A stretch of 64,000 nt of DNA. Origin: Streptomyces sp. Mut1. GTDB taxonomy: Bacteria; Actinomycetota; Actinomycetes; Streptomycetales; Streptomycetaceae. Below the pieces are notes generated by a model. It saw nothing but the letters and a program-made list of their open reading frames with translations. It was not told the DNA's origin and made no database searches. The stretch is taken from contig NZ_CP120997.1 in NCBI RefSeq assembly GCF_030719295.1, positions 2,860,001 through 2,924,000 of the forward strand, in the 5' to 3' direction. Both the position numbers and the translations under genes were made by a program. Below, piece by piece: positions 45,432-54,172 of the stretch. Numbering within the stretch: the first letter of the stretch is position 1; every line of letters starts with the position of its first letter.

Positions 45432-47057
45432 TCAGGGGCAGGAGCCGTCGAAGTCGTCCTCGTAGGTGCGGTACACCGGGGCGGGCTTGGCGCCCTTGCC
45501 CGCGGTGGGCGCGGTGGGGTACTCGATGACGGGCACGGGCTTGCAGACGGCCCACTTGCGGGTGTCCGGGGAATCGTCGAAGCCGAAGGTGCCACTGGCT
45601 CCGCGCACACAGTTGACGCAGCTCGCGCCGGTCTCGGTGCCCAGGATGTTCATGTTGACGACGGTGTTGTACACGTCGTCGTGGTTGGGCAGGTCAACGG
45701 CTGCCGGCTCGTCGCCCTTCGGGTCCTCCCCTTCTCCGTTGATGTCGTCGTACGCCCGGTCGGTGGCCTGGGCGAGCACCGTGAAGGCGTCGTGGTACAT
45801 GACCGCATAGCCGTCGTCCAGGGGCTTCGCACCCCATGCCTGGGCGTCCGGCAGGCGCTTGCGGAGCTTCTCGAAGTACTCCAGGAAGCCCCGGGGCCCG
45901 GCCGTGAGGCGGTCGGCGCTCTCCCAGGACAGGGTGTCGACCGAGGCCGCGCCGACGAGGGTGATCCGGGAGTCACGCAGGTGTGCGGTGATGTCCGGCC
46001 CGGTCGACTCGGGGTCCATGCCGATTCCCACCTTGAGGATGCGGGTCGGCTGGTCGTGGGTGCAGGAGGGCTCGCTCGCCAGACGGTTCACCAGATGGGG
46101 CAGGTCGTGATCACGGCCCGCGAAGAACACCGTGTCCGCCTTGGTCAGGCAGATGCTCCGGGCCACGTCGGCGAAGCGCTGCGGGACGCCCTTGTCGTCA
46201 CCTATGAGTCCGAGATAGGACGCCTGGCGCTGCTTCAGCCCGTACTTCTCGCCGAAGTGCTTGAGGAAGACGTCCCTCAGATCCGCCGAGTAGCTGTCGC
46301 GCTCCCGCCGGTCGGACACCAGGAAGCCGGTTCCGCCCCCCGGCTTCCTCTCCAGGTACGCGTCCAGTGCCCGCACCAGGAGGTCGTTCGACGGCGAGGT
46401 CTTGAAGAAGTACCCGGCCTGCATCGTGGTCGACGTGAGTATCGGGCCGATCGTCGGAATCCGGTGCGCGGAAAGCGCGTTGGCGGCAGCGAGCGTGTCG
46501 GGATTGCTGTTGGGCATGCCGAACACGCCGACGAGCGGCGACTCCTTGTCGGCGGCCATCGGCGCCAGCCGGTCGACGACGGGCCGCCAGTGGTCGAGGT
46601 TCTTGCCGTCATCGGCCAGCAGCAGCTGGTAGTGGGGCCCGGCCTGTGCGTTCGCCCGGAGCTGTGCCACATGGGCGCCCACCAGGGCGCGGGCGATCTG
46701 CGCCGTACTCATCGCGCTCGTGGCGTCCGTGGTGAACGGCATCATCAGGGCGATCCGCACGTAGGGGATGCGCGCCCGGCCGTTCTCGGGGTCCTTCCAC
46801 CCCTTCTCCACGCGGTCGTTCTCGTCCGCCACGGCCTTGATCAGGCTCTTCAGCTCCGGGTCACCGTCCAGGACTCCCGCGGTGACGCCGACGCACTCCT
46901 TCGCCGCCTCCTCGAAGCCGTCACCGCATTTCTCCGGCAGCATCCGTACGACCGCGAAAGCGGCTGCCGCGAGCAGGAGGACGCCCACGGCCAGGGCGAT
47001 GACCTTGTCCGCCGGGCCCATGGCCCGGTTCCTGAAACGCTCCAGCACAGTTCTCAC
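45432..47057 (-). CDS. membrane-anchored extracellular periplasmic-binding-type protein
   Basis: A 541-residue protein with an N-terminal membrane helix (about 17-40, VIALAVGVLLLAAAAFAVV) and a large extracellular domain. The domain resembles type I periplasmic binding proteins (branched-chain amino-acid ABC receptors): VRIALMMPFTTDATSAMS, VGVFGMPNSNPDTLAAANAL, HRIPTIGPILTSTTMQAGYF. Several Cys pairs are present. No ABC permease or ATPase is nearby, so a sensor role is more likely than transport. ATG 47057 overlaps the upstream ATPase stop by 4 nt (ATGA). Third gene of the three-gene operon. Confidence 0.85.
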   Translation of the reverse strand: MRTVLERFRNRAMGPADKVIALAVGVLLLAAAAFAVVRMLPEKCGDGFEEAAKECVGVTAGVLDGDPELKSLIKAVADENDRVEKGWKDPENGRARIPYVRIALMMPFTTDATSAMSTAQIARALVGAHVAQLRANAQAGPHYQLLLADDGKNLDHWRPVVDRLAPMAADKESPLVGVFGMPNSNPDTLAAANALSAHRIPTIGPILTSTTMQAGYFFKTSPSNDLLVRALDAYLERKPGGGTGFLVSDRRERDSYSADLRDVFLKHFGEKYGLKQRQASYLGLIGDDKGVPQRFADVARSICLTKADTVFFAGRDHDLPHLVNRLASEPSCTHDQPTRILKVGIGMDPESTGPDITAHLRDSRITLVGAASVDTLSWESADRLTAGPRGFLEYFEKLRKRLPDAQAWGAKPLDDGYAVMYHDAFTVLAQATDRAYDDINGEGEDPKGDEPAAVDLPNHDDVYNTVVNMNILGTETGASCVNCVRGASGTFGFDDSPDTRKWAVCKPVPVIEYPTAPTAGKGAKPAPVYRTYEDDFDGSCP

Positions 47058-49153
47058 TCCTCGCCGCGGAGAGGGCCGCGTCCGTAGTCCGGTCCGTACG
47101 TGGGCCAGGGCCTGCGCTCACGTACGGCGGCGGGCCAGGAGCGTGCCGCCTCGTTGAGCACCACGCGGCCCGACGGATGACGCATCGACAGGAAGGCCAG
47201 TTCGGCGCCGATGTCCTCGCACAGGTCGTCCATCGGTTCCGCGTACGTCTCGGACAGGTACCAGAGAGCGTGCAGCAGCCGGTTGACGGACCGGTGTATG
47301 TCGTCGGCGTCCTCGTACAGGTGGTCGTGCGCACCCCGGGCGATCTCCGCACGGTGGTCGGCCCACTCCGACCGGGGAGGATGCGGGGCCGAGGCGACGT
47401 GGGGCAGTGCCTCCAGCCAGCGGCCGGCGGGCCAGCTCCCGAAGTAGTCGGTCAGCTTGCCCACCACCGGCTCCGCGTCGCCGATGGCGAGCTCGTGCCG
47501 CAGGACGTCCGGCTCGTGACCGGCCCCGCGCTCCTCGTGATGCTGCCGCAGGAGGCCGTGCAGGTCCGCCCAGCGCCGTCCCGGCCCGGCCTCGGCGCAG
47601 GTCCGGCGGGCCTCGTGGACCAGCAGGGCCCGCAGGAAGGGGTCGGCCACGAAACCCGCGTCCGGACCGGGCGCCTCCCCGTCCACCGCCTCCGGCGCAC
47701 CGTCGGCCCAGTGCTCCTCCACCAGATAGCGGGCCGCCGTGGGAAGCCCCGCGCCCGGGAGCCCGCCGTCGGCGAGCACGGCGGCCGTGGTCAGCACCTG
47801 TGCGGCGGCCCGGTCACGGGCCAGGGCGAGCGGTGCCAGGTGGGCGCGCAGCTGGGGCTGGGGCACCAGCCGCTCCAGCAGCACCTCACCGGCGGGCCGG
47901 CCCTCCGCGACGGGCAGGTCGAGCAGGGACTCGGGGGCGACGGGGTCCTGGGCGCGGACGACCGCCTCGCACAGCACCCGGCTGCCCTGCGGATGGCCGC
48001 GCGTGAGGGAGTACAGGGCGGACGGAAGGTGGCGGGGCAGCGGCCCCCTGGCCTCGTCGAGCATCAGCAGCAGGTCGCCACGGCCCAGCGGAGACAGCGC
48101 GGCCGTCAGTACCCCGGCGGACGGGGAGGACGCGACGGTGCGTGCCCAGCCGGACTCGTGGATGAGTGCGGGCAGGTCCCGGACCGTCGCGTCCGGATAG
48201 AGTGCCTCGCCGCTCCCCAGCCGGGTCGCCACGACGACCAGGGGGTCCTGGACGCCTGGACCGGGCACCGACCGGTGGTCGAGCAGCAGGCCGACGAAGC
48301 GCCGCCCGGCGGCGGTGTGCGCGTTGTCGATCAGGGCCAGGGGCCGGGGGGCCCGGTTGACCCGCTGCCACCGCCCGTAGGCGTCGGCGAGGTCTTCGAG
48401 GAACGCCGCGGTCAGTGTGCGCTCGACGGCGTCGCGGAAGTCGCCCCCCTGGTGGAAGCGGAGGCTCAGCCGGATCAGGGCGTCCACCGCGTCCTCGGAA
48501 CCGCTGGAACGGCTCCGGTACCACCGCTGCACCGACTTCTCGGCGCGACCGCGCGCGTGCCGGCCGAAGTACTGCTGCACGACCGCCTCGGTGACGGGGG
48601 CGAGATCGTGCTGCCGCCGGTCCGGGTCCGCGAGGCGTTCACTGACGTCGTACGTCCAGTCGGTGCCCTCCCCCTCCGTTCCCCCCGCGGCCTTCGTCAG
48701 GCCGCAGGCGACGAGCAGGCGCCCGATCCGGTTACGGGCCAGCGCCTGCTGCTCCTGGTCACCGCGGTGCCAGCTGGACACGGCGAACAGTCCCGGCAGC
48801 AGGCGGGAGAAGCGGAGCCGCGCCGCCCCCGGCACGGCCGGTGCCAGTCCGCAGACCAGCTGCTCCAGGATCTCGACCACCGCCGAGGTGTTGGCCGCCG
48901 CGGGGCCGGACCGGTGTGCCCGTTCGACCTGCGCGGCGTCGACCCTGCCCAGGGGAATCCGCCCGCGGTAGGAGTCGTCCAGGGCGTCAAGTACCGCCGT
49001 CCTGCCCATTCCGTGGCTCCCGCAGAGCAACGTCACCGGCAGGTCGTCCCGGTGTTCCTGGGGGACCAGTTCCCGCCGGTCGGGCGCCATGCCCACCAGC
49101 CGGGGAACCAGTCCTCGCAAGATCGCGTCCCGTGCGTACAAAGGCGTCCGCAT
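47054..49153 (-). CDS. P-loop ATPase-like protein with variant Walker A
   Basis: A 699-residue cytoplasmic protein with an AAA/STAND-type ATPase architecture. The Walker A-like loop LLCGSHGMGRTAVLDAL (residues 45-52 GSHGMGRT) has Arg in place of the usual Lys. Walker B-like RPLALIDNAHTA follows at about 280, and a second hydrophobic LLLMLDEA near 355. The C-terminal half is helical (about 480-690). Start ATG 49151-49153 (MRTPLYARDAILRG); an upstream GTG at 49207 is possible. Second gene of the operon, between the winged-helix-like gene and the extracellular sensor gene. Confidence 0.82.
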   Translation of the reverse strand: MRTPLYARDAILRGLVPRLVGMAPDRRELVPQEHRDDLPVTLLCGSHGMGRTAVLDALDDSYRGRIPLGRVDAAQVERAHRSGPAAANTSAVVEILEQLVCGLAPAVPGAARLRFSRLLPGLFAVSSWHRGDQEQQALARNRIGRLLVACGLTKAAGGTEGEGTDWTYDVSERLADPDRRQHDLAPVTEAVVQQYFGRHARGRAEKSVQRWYRSRSSGSEDAVDALIRLSLRFHQGGDFRDAVERTLTAAFLEDLADAYGRWQRVNRAPRPLALIDNAHTAAGRRFVGLLLDHRSVPGPGVQDPLVVVATRLGSGEALYPDATVRDLPALIHESGWARTVASSPSAGVLTAALSPLGRGDLLLMLDEARGPLPRHLPSALYSLTRGHPQGSRVLCEAVVRAQDPVAPESLLDLPVAEGRPAGEVLLERLVPQPQLRAHLAPLALARDRAAAQVLTTAAVLADGGLPGAGLPTAARYLVEEHWADGAPEAVDGEAPGPDAGFVADPFLRALLVHEARRTCAEAGPGRRWADLHGLLRQHHEERGAGHEPDVLRHELAIGDAEPVVGKLTDYFGSWPAGRWLEALPHVASAPHPPRSEWADHRAEIARGAHDHLYEDADDIHRSVNRLLHALWYLSETYAEPMDDLCEDIGAELAFLSMRHPSGRVVLNEAARSWPAAVRERRPWPTYGPDYGRGPLRGEE

Positions 49154-49237
49154 CGCCCGTCCCCCCGTTCTGCCGTCCTTCTCCGTTCTGCGCGGCCCCC
49201 GCTCCACGTGTCCGCCGCGGTGCGTCCCTGCCGGGCG

Positions 49238-50242
49238 TCAGCCCCCGAGCATCCTCCCGAGCGCCTGGCCGACCGCGTCCATGAGGAGCTGCCGGCCGAC
49301 CGTGTCGGGGGCGGAGGCGAGGCAGCCCCTGATCCGTTCCATGAGGCCGCGCTGCCGGTCCGGGGGCGGCTCGTCGTCGGGATCACCGCCGCCCCCCAGC
49401 GCGTTCGCGCTGCGCAGCAGGGACGCGAGCGATTCCGCGTCGAGGTCGAGCGCCGGCGCCAGCTCCGTGATGAGGCGGGCGAGACCACCGGGCGGGAGCG
49501 CGGTGTGCATCTCGATCGAGGTGTGCACGCTGTGGTCGGAGTCGCCCTGCGTGAGGTGCTCTATCGTTCCGGCCTCTATGTGGGTGTGCTGGGTCGGCCG
49601 GCGGTACTCACGCTGCCGCGCCACATACGCGCCGACGTCCGCGACGCCGGCCAGCACGACCGCCACGCCCTGCGAGGTGAGCGTCACGTGCGAACCGACG
49701 TCGTGGTGGAACGGCGGCCCCTCGCAGGTGATCAGGTCCTCGTCGGCCAGATAGCTGAGGGCTCGGGCGACCTCGCTGCGGGAGAGGGCGTCGCCGAGGA
49801 AGAAGACGTCCGGCGAGTCGAGGAAGCCGCTGATCCGCAGGGGCTGCCGGTGCGCGTTGGCATGGGCCCAGTGCAGTACGGCCCGTGCCGCGTGGCGCGT
49901 CCGCTCGGCGGCGTTCGCGCGCAGGGCCTGGAGACGGCGGGCGCGGGCCGCCCCGGCGGCCCGGAGGGTGACCACGGGGGCCCCGGTCCCCGGGCCCGGA
50001 CCGCCGACGGTCTCGATCAGTTCCTCGGCGCACAGATGGTCGACCAGGAGCCCGACGGCGCTCATGGGAATGCTCTGGAGGGAGCCGAACCCCGCACAGG
50101 AGACGTGCCGGTCCAGCCCGCCCTCCGCCCTGTCCCAGACCCACAGCAGAAGGCGGGGGCCGTACCTGTCGACGTACGCGTCGAGGGCGTCGTGGCCGGG
50201 TAACGCCGGTGGAGGATCTGACACAGACGGGGTCCTGTTCAT
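49238..50242 (-). CDS. winged-helix-like protein of the three-gene operon
   Basis: A 334-residue protein of unknown family. The first half reads as two tandem winged-helix-like units: SIPMSAVGLLVDHLCAEELI and SRSEVARALSYLADEDLITC, each followed by a beta-wing. A short polar strand segment (THIEAGTIEHLTQGDSDHSV) joins a helical C-terminal domain (ITELAPALDLDAESLASLLR). ATG 50240-50242 is chosen; TTG 50254 is another possibility. First gene of the operon, 85 bp before the ATPase start. Confidence 0.75.
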   Translation of the reverse strand: MNRTPSVSDPPPALPGHDALDAYVDRYGPRLLLWVWDRAEGGLDRHVSCAGFGSLQSIPMSAVGLLVDHLCAEELIETVGGPGPGTGAPVVTLRAAGAARARRLQALRANAAERTRHAARAVLHWAHANAHRQPLRISGFLDSPDVFFLGDALSRSEVARALSYLADEDLITCEGPPFHHDVGSHVTLTSQGVAVVLAGVADVGAYVARQREYRRPTQHTHIEAGTIEHLTQGDSDHSVHTSIEMHTALPPGGLARLITELAPALDLDAESLASLLRSANALGGGGDPDDEPPPDRQRGLMERIRGCLASAPDTVGRQLLMDAVGQALGRMLGG

Positions 50243-50386
50243 ACTGGTGTTCAACGGCTCAGCTGCCGCACCTACCCCGGTTTCACTTCTCTAATCAGCT
50301 TCACCTCACGTGCCCCTGATTCAACTTCGTTACGAAAAAGCGGAGTTGACGATTCGGCCGCTGTCGCTCCGGGCGCGGAACCACGT

Positions 50387-50430
50387 CCGACAGCGCGGCC
50401 CCCGGCGAGAGCCGGGGGCCGCGCTGTCGG
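50387..50430 (-). terminator. 20-bp perfect hairpin terminator after acyl-CoA dehydrogenase
   Basis: CCGACAGCGCGGCCCCCGGC (50387-50406) pairs exactly with 50411-50430, with a GAGA tetraloop. It lies 56 nt past the stop and upstream of the three-gene operon promoter region (50243-50386). Confidence 0.9.
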
Positions 50431-50485
50431 TACGGGAGGGGGCGGTTCCGCCCGCTGTCACGCTCGGCGACGGCGGAAGGGGACC

Positions 50486-51652
50486 TCAGGGCAGGTTCCG
50501 CGCCATGACGATCCGCTGGACCTGATTCGTGCCTTCATAGATCTGCGTGATCTTGGCGTCGCGCATCATCCGCTCCACCGGGTAGTCCCGCGTGTAGCCG
50601 TAGCCGCCGAGGAGCTGGACCGCGTCCGTCGTGACCTCCATGGCGACGTCGGAGGCGAAGCACTTGGCCGCGGCGCCGAAGAAGGTGAGGTCGCCGTCGA
50701 GGCGCTCGGACTTGGCGGCGGCCGAGTAGGTGAGCTGGCGGGCCGCCTCCAGCTTCATGGCCATGTCCGCGAGCATGAACTGCACGCCCTGGAAGTCGCC
50801 GATCGGCTTGCCGAACTGCTTGCGCTCCTGGACGTAGCCCTTGGCGTAGTCCAGCGCGCCCTGGGCGACGCCGAGGGCCTGGGCGGCGATCGTGATGCGG
50901 GTGTGGTCCAGGGTCTTCATCGCGGTGGCGAAGCCCGTGCCCTCCTCGCCGATCATGCGGTCGGCGGGGATGCGGACGTTGTCGAAGTAGACCTCGCGCG
51001 TCGGGGAGCCCTTGATGCCGAGCTTCTTCTCCGGGGCGCCGAAGGAGACGCCCTCGTCCGACTTCTCGACGACGAAGGCGGAGATGCCCTTGGAGCGCTT
51101 GGTCGGGTCGGTGACCGCCATGACCGTGTAGTACTCGGAGACGCCCGCGTTGGTGATCCAGCGCTTCACGCCGTTGAGGACCCAGAAGTCGCCGTCGCGT
51201 ACCGCGCGGGTCTTCATGCCGGCCGCGTCGGAGCCCGCGTCCGGCTCGGAGAGGCAGTACGAGAACATGCCGTCGCCCTTGGCCAGCGGGCCCAGGTACT
51301 TCTTCTTCAGGGCCTCGGAGCCGGAGAGGACGACGGGGAGCGAGCCGAGCTTGTTCACGGCCGGGATCAGGGAGGAGGAGACGCAGGCGCGGGCCACCTC
51401 CTCGATCACGATGACCGTGGCGAGCGCGTCGGCGCCGGCGCCGCCGTACTCCTCCGGGACGTGGACCGCGTGCAGGTCGGCGGCGGTGAGGGCGTCCAGC
51501 GCCTCCTGCGGGAAGCGGGCCTCCTCGTCGACCGCGGCCGCGAACGGGGCGATCTTCGCCTCGGCGAGCGCACGCACCGTCTCACGGAGCATCTCGTGCT
51601 CCTCGGCCGGACGGTACAGGTCGAAATCGGTCGAACCCGCCAAGACGCTCAC
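50486..51652 (-). CDS. acyl-CoA dehydrogenase
   Basis: A 388-residue FAD-dependent acyl-CoA dehydrogenase introducing the alpha-beta double bond in beta-oxidation or branched-chain acyl-CoA degradation. FAD/substrate motifs include SYCLSEPDAGSDAAGM, WITNAGVSEYY, QFGKPIGDFQGVQFMLADM and LLGGYGYTRDYPVERMMRD. The catalytic Glu is in QIYEGTNQVQRIVMARNL near the C-terminus. GTG 51650-51652 with GGGGA upstream. Mycobacterial FadE25 occupies the same place before purE-purK. Confidence 0.95.
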   Translation of the reverse strand: MSVLAGSTDFDLYRPAEEHEMLRETVRALAEAKIAPFAAAVDEEARFPQEALDALTAADLHAVHVPEEYGGAGADALATVIVIEEVARACVSSSLIPAVNKLGSLPVVLSGSEALKKKYLGPLAKGDGMFSYCLSEPDAGSDAAGMKTRAVRDGDFWVLNGVKRWITNAGVSEYYTVMAVTDPTKRSKGISAFVVEKSDEGVSFGAPEKKLGIKGSPTREVYFDNVRIPADRMIGEEGTGFATAMKTLDHTRITIAAQALGVAQGALDYAKGYVQERKQFGKPIGDFQGVQFMLADMAMKLEAARQLTYSAAAKSERLDGDLTFFGAAAKCFASDVAMEVTTDAVQLLGGYGYTRDYPVERMMRDAKITQIYEGTNQVQRIVMARNLP

Positions 51653-51662
51653 TCCCCAGGGT

Positions 51663-51683
51663 GCTAACTACCGTTAAGTAACC
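51663..51683. promoter_or_regulatory. putative operator-like sequence upstream of acyl-CoA dehydrogenase
   Basis: GCTAACTACCGTTAAGTAACC is an AT-rich near-palindromic stretch in the divergent gap, 11 bp before the acyl-CoA dehydrogenase start. On the minus strand it includes a TAGTTA -10-like hexamer. A TetR-type regulator site is plausible but unproven. Confidence 0.3.
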
Positions 51684-51818
51684 CAATTTTAGGCGCCCTC
51701 CCCGCCCCCGGCATACGCGCTGGGGCCGTGAGCTTCGCGACAGCCGGAAATGGGAGGTTCCAAGGGCAGGACTATGCTCGTTCACCGCACGTCTGTCCGC
51801 ATCTCACAGGAGCACTAC

Positions 51819-53162
51819 ATGGCCCTCAGGATCACCGTGATCGGCACCGGCTACCTGGGCGCCACACACGCCGCGGCCATGGCGGAGCTGGGGTTCGAGG
51901 TCCTCGGGCTGGACATCGTGCCCGAGAAGATCGAGATGCTGTCCGCCGGCCGGGTCCCGATGTACGAGCCGGGTCTTGAGGAGATGCTGAAGCGGCACGT
52001 CGCCGGCATCGAGGGCGCCACCGGACGGCTGCGGTTCACCACCTCCTGGGAAGAGGTCGCCGAGTTCGGCGATGTGCACTTCGTCTGCACCAATACGCCG
52101 CAGAAGCACGGCGAGTACGCCTGCGACATGTCCTACGTCGAGAGCGCCTTCCACTCGCTCGCCCCGCTGCTGACCCGGCCCGCCCTCGTCGTCGGCAAGT
52201 CCACCGTGCCCGTCGGCTCCGCCGCCCGCCTCGCCGCCCGCCTCGCGGAGCTGGCCCCCGTGGGCGCCGACGCCGAGCTGGCGTGGAACCCGGAGTTCCT
52301 GCGCGAGGGCTTCGCCGTCGACGACACCCTGCACCCGGACCGGATCGTCGTCGGCGTGACGAGCGAGCGGGCCGAGAAGCTGCTGCGCGAGGTGTACGCC
52401 GTACCGGTCGGCGAGGGCTCCCCGTTCGTCGTGACGGACTTCCCGACCGCCGAGCTGGTGAAGACCGCCGCCAACTCCTTCCTCGCCACCAAGATCTCCT
52501 TCATCAACGCCATGGCCGAGGTCTGCGAGGCCGCCGACGGCGACGTGGTGAAGCTCGCCGAGGCGATCGGCCACGACGAGCGCATCGGGAAGAAGTTCCT
52601 GCGGGCCGGTATCGGCTTCGGCGGCGGCTGCCTGCCCAAGGACATCCGCGCCTTCATGGCCCGCGCCGGCGAGCTGGGCGCCGACCAGGCACTGACGTTC
52701 CTGCGCGAGGTCGACTCGATCAACATGCGCCGCCGCGGCCACATGGTCGAGCTGGCCCGCGAGGCCGTCGGCGGCGACTCCTTCCTCGGCAAGCGGGTCG
52801 CCGTGCTGGGCGCCACGTTCAAGCCGGACTCGGACGACGTACGCGACTCCCCCGCGCTCAACGTCGCCGGTCAGATCCACCTCCAGGGCGGCCAGGTCAC
52901 CGTCTTCGACCCCAAGGGCATGGACAACGCCCGCCGTCTCTTCCCCACCCTCGGGTACGCGGACACCGCCCTGGACGCGGTGCGCGGCGCCGACGTCGTG
53001 CTGCACCTGACGGAGTGGCGCGAATTCCGCGAGCTGGACCCGGAGGCGCTCGGCACCGTGGCGGGCCGCCGGATCATCCTCGACGGGCGCAACGCGCTCG
53101 ACCCCACCGTGTGGCGCGAGGCCGGCTGGACCTACCGGGCGATGGGCCGCCCGACCGCCTGA
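51819..53162 (+). CDS. UDP-glucose 6-dehydrogenase
   Basis: A 447-residue UDP-glucose/GDP-mannose dehydrogenase. The NAD loop is VIGTGYLGATHAAAMAELG, and the UDP-sugar catalytic Cys lies in GIGFGGGCLPKDIRAF. The hinge AELVKTAANSFLATKISFIN and KPDSDDVRDSPA of the C-terminal NDP-sugar-binding domain are present. It oxidises UDP-glucose to UDP-glucuronate for envelope polymers. ATG 51819 (MALRITVIGTGY) has AGGAG 7 nt upstream. GDP-mannose as substrate is not excluded. Confidence 0.95.
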   Translation: MALRITVIGTGYLGATHAAAMAELGFEVLGLDIVPEKIEMLSAGRVPMYEPGLEEMLKRHVAGIEGATGRLRFTTSWEEVAEFGDVHFVCTNTPQKHGEYACDMSYVESAFHSLAPLLTRPALVVGKSTVPVGSAARLAARLAELAPVGADAELAWNPEFLREGFAVDDTLHPDRIVVGVTSERAEKLLREVYAVPVGEGSPFVVTDFPTAELVKTAANSFLATKISFINAMAEVCEAADGDVVKLAEAIGHDERIGKKFLRAGIGFGGGCLPKDIRAFMARAGELGADQALTFLREVDSINMRRRGHMVELAREAVGGDSFLGKRVAVLGATFKPDSDDVRDSPALNVAGQIHLQGGQVTVFDPKGMDNARRLFPTLGYADTALDAVRGADVVLHLTEWREFRELDPEALGTVAGRRIILDGRNALDPTVWREAGWTYRAMGRPTA

Positions 53163-53172
53163 GCCACCCGGA

Positions 53173-53682
53173 TCAGCCGCGCCTCGCGCGGTACGTACGC
53201 ATCTTCGCGCGGGCGCCGCACACCGACATCGAGCACCACCTGCGGCGCCCCGCCGGGCTGCGGTCGTAGTACGCCCACCGGCAGTCCGCCGCCTCGCACA
53301 CCTTGAGCCTGGCCCAGGTGCCGTCGGCCGAGGCCGCGGCGATGGCGGCCGCGACCCTCGCCGTCAGGCCGGGCGGCTCCTCCACCGGCCGCAGCGCCGC
53401 CGCACCCGCCACGTCCACGGTCACCCGCAGCGGTGCCCCCGCGAGCAGCCGGTCCAGCGCGAAGTCGCCCTCACCCTCGTCGCGGTGGCCCGCGTGGGCC
53501 AGGCAGACCTCGCGCAGCGCCTCGCGCAGGACGTGGGCCGCCGGGACGTCCGGCTCCGCGAGGGCGAACGCGGCGCGCCCCTCCGCCGTGTCGAGGGTGT
53601 CCGCGCCGGTCTCGACGTCCAGGGTGTTGACCAGCGCTTCGACCAGCGCGAGCCCACCGGGCGCGGAATCCCTCTCATTCAT
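53173..53682 (-). CDS. CGNR zinc finger / ABATE domain regulator
   Basis: A 169-residue protein. The N-terminal ABATE-like half (GLALVEALVNTLDVETGADT) precedes the CGNR zinc finger near the C-terminus: LKVCEAADCRWAYYDRSPAG and RRWCSMSVCGARAKMRTYR. Such proteins are probable ligand-sensing transcription regulators. ATG 53682. It is divergent from the VOC gene across a perfect 8-bp inverted repeat (53722-53752) that may be its operator. Stops 10 nt after the convergent UDP-glucose dehydrogenase stop. Confidence 0.92.
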   Translation of the reverse strand: MNERDSAPGGLALVEALVNTLDVETGADTLDTAEGRAAFALAEPDVPAAHVLREALREVCLAHAGHRDEGEGDFALDRLLAGAPLRVTVDVAGAAALRPVEEPPGLTARVAAAIAAASADGTWARLKVCEAADCRWAYYDRSPAGRRRWCSMSVCGARAKMRTYRARRG

Positions 53683-53721
53683 GGTTGCGACGGTACCTCC
53701 GGTACGGCAGCATGCAGTCAC

Positions 53722-53752
53722 GGTTACCGGTTGAGCGCTTTAAGCGGTAACC
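53722..53752. promoter_or_regulatory. 31-bp palindrome between CGNR and VOC genes (putative operator)
   Basis: GGTTACCG (53722-53729) and CGGTAACC (53745-53752) are perfectly inverted around AGCGCT. A TAGTCT -10-like hexamer for the VOC gene lies at 53762-53767, so binding would cover the -35 position. Confidence 0.6.
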
Positions 53753-53784
53753 ACCTGTCCGTAGTCTGCCCGAGGAGAAGCAAC

Positions 53785-54144
53785 ATGGCTGTGGCCGCAC
53801 TGGGTGCCGTCGTCCTGGACTGCCCCGACCCCGTCGCCCTGGCGAACTTCTACGCCGCGCTGCTCGGCGGCGAGGTCGAGCAGCAGGAGGACTGGGTGGA
53901 CCTCACGGGGATCACCGGCACCCCGCTCGCCTTCCAGGCAGCGCCCGGCTTCGTACCGCCGAAGTGGCCGCGCCCCGACGCCTCGCAGCAGTTCCACCTG
54001 GATCTGACCGTGGCGGATCTGGACGCGGCGGAGCGCGAGGTGCTGGCGCTGGGCGCGACGGTGCTGGAGGCGGAGGACCGGGAGCGGTCCTTCCGGGTGT
54101 ACGCCGACCCGGCGGGGCACCCGTTCTGTCTCTGCGCCTGTTAG
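53785..54144 (+). CDS. VOC family (glyoxalase/bleomycin-resistance-like) protein
   Basis: A 119-residue single-domain VOC protein with paired beta-alpha-beta-beta units: LGAVVLDCPDPVALANFYAALLG and QFHLDLTVADLDAAEREVLALGA, ending in YADPAGHPFCLCAC. VOC proteins bind metals and varied small substrates; this one cannot be assigned. ATG 53785, with GAGGAG and GAAG upstream. Probably controlled by the neighbouring CGNR protein. Confidence 0.9.
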   Translation: MAVAALGAVVLDCPDPVALANFYAALLGGEVEQQEDWVDLTGITGTPLAFQAAPGFVPPKWPRPDASQQFHLDLTVADLDAAEREVLALGATVLEAEDRERSFRVYADPAGHPFCLCAC

Positions 54145-54172
54145 GGAGCGTTGAGGACGCCCCGGTGTGCGC

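Noticed and set aside
47177..50203. Plus-strand ORF of about 1000 codons
   Set aside because: Antisense to the ATPase and winged-helix genes; low-complexity and no plausible start.
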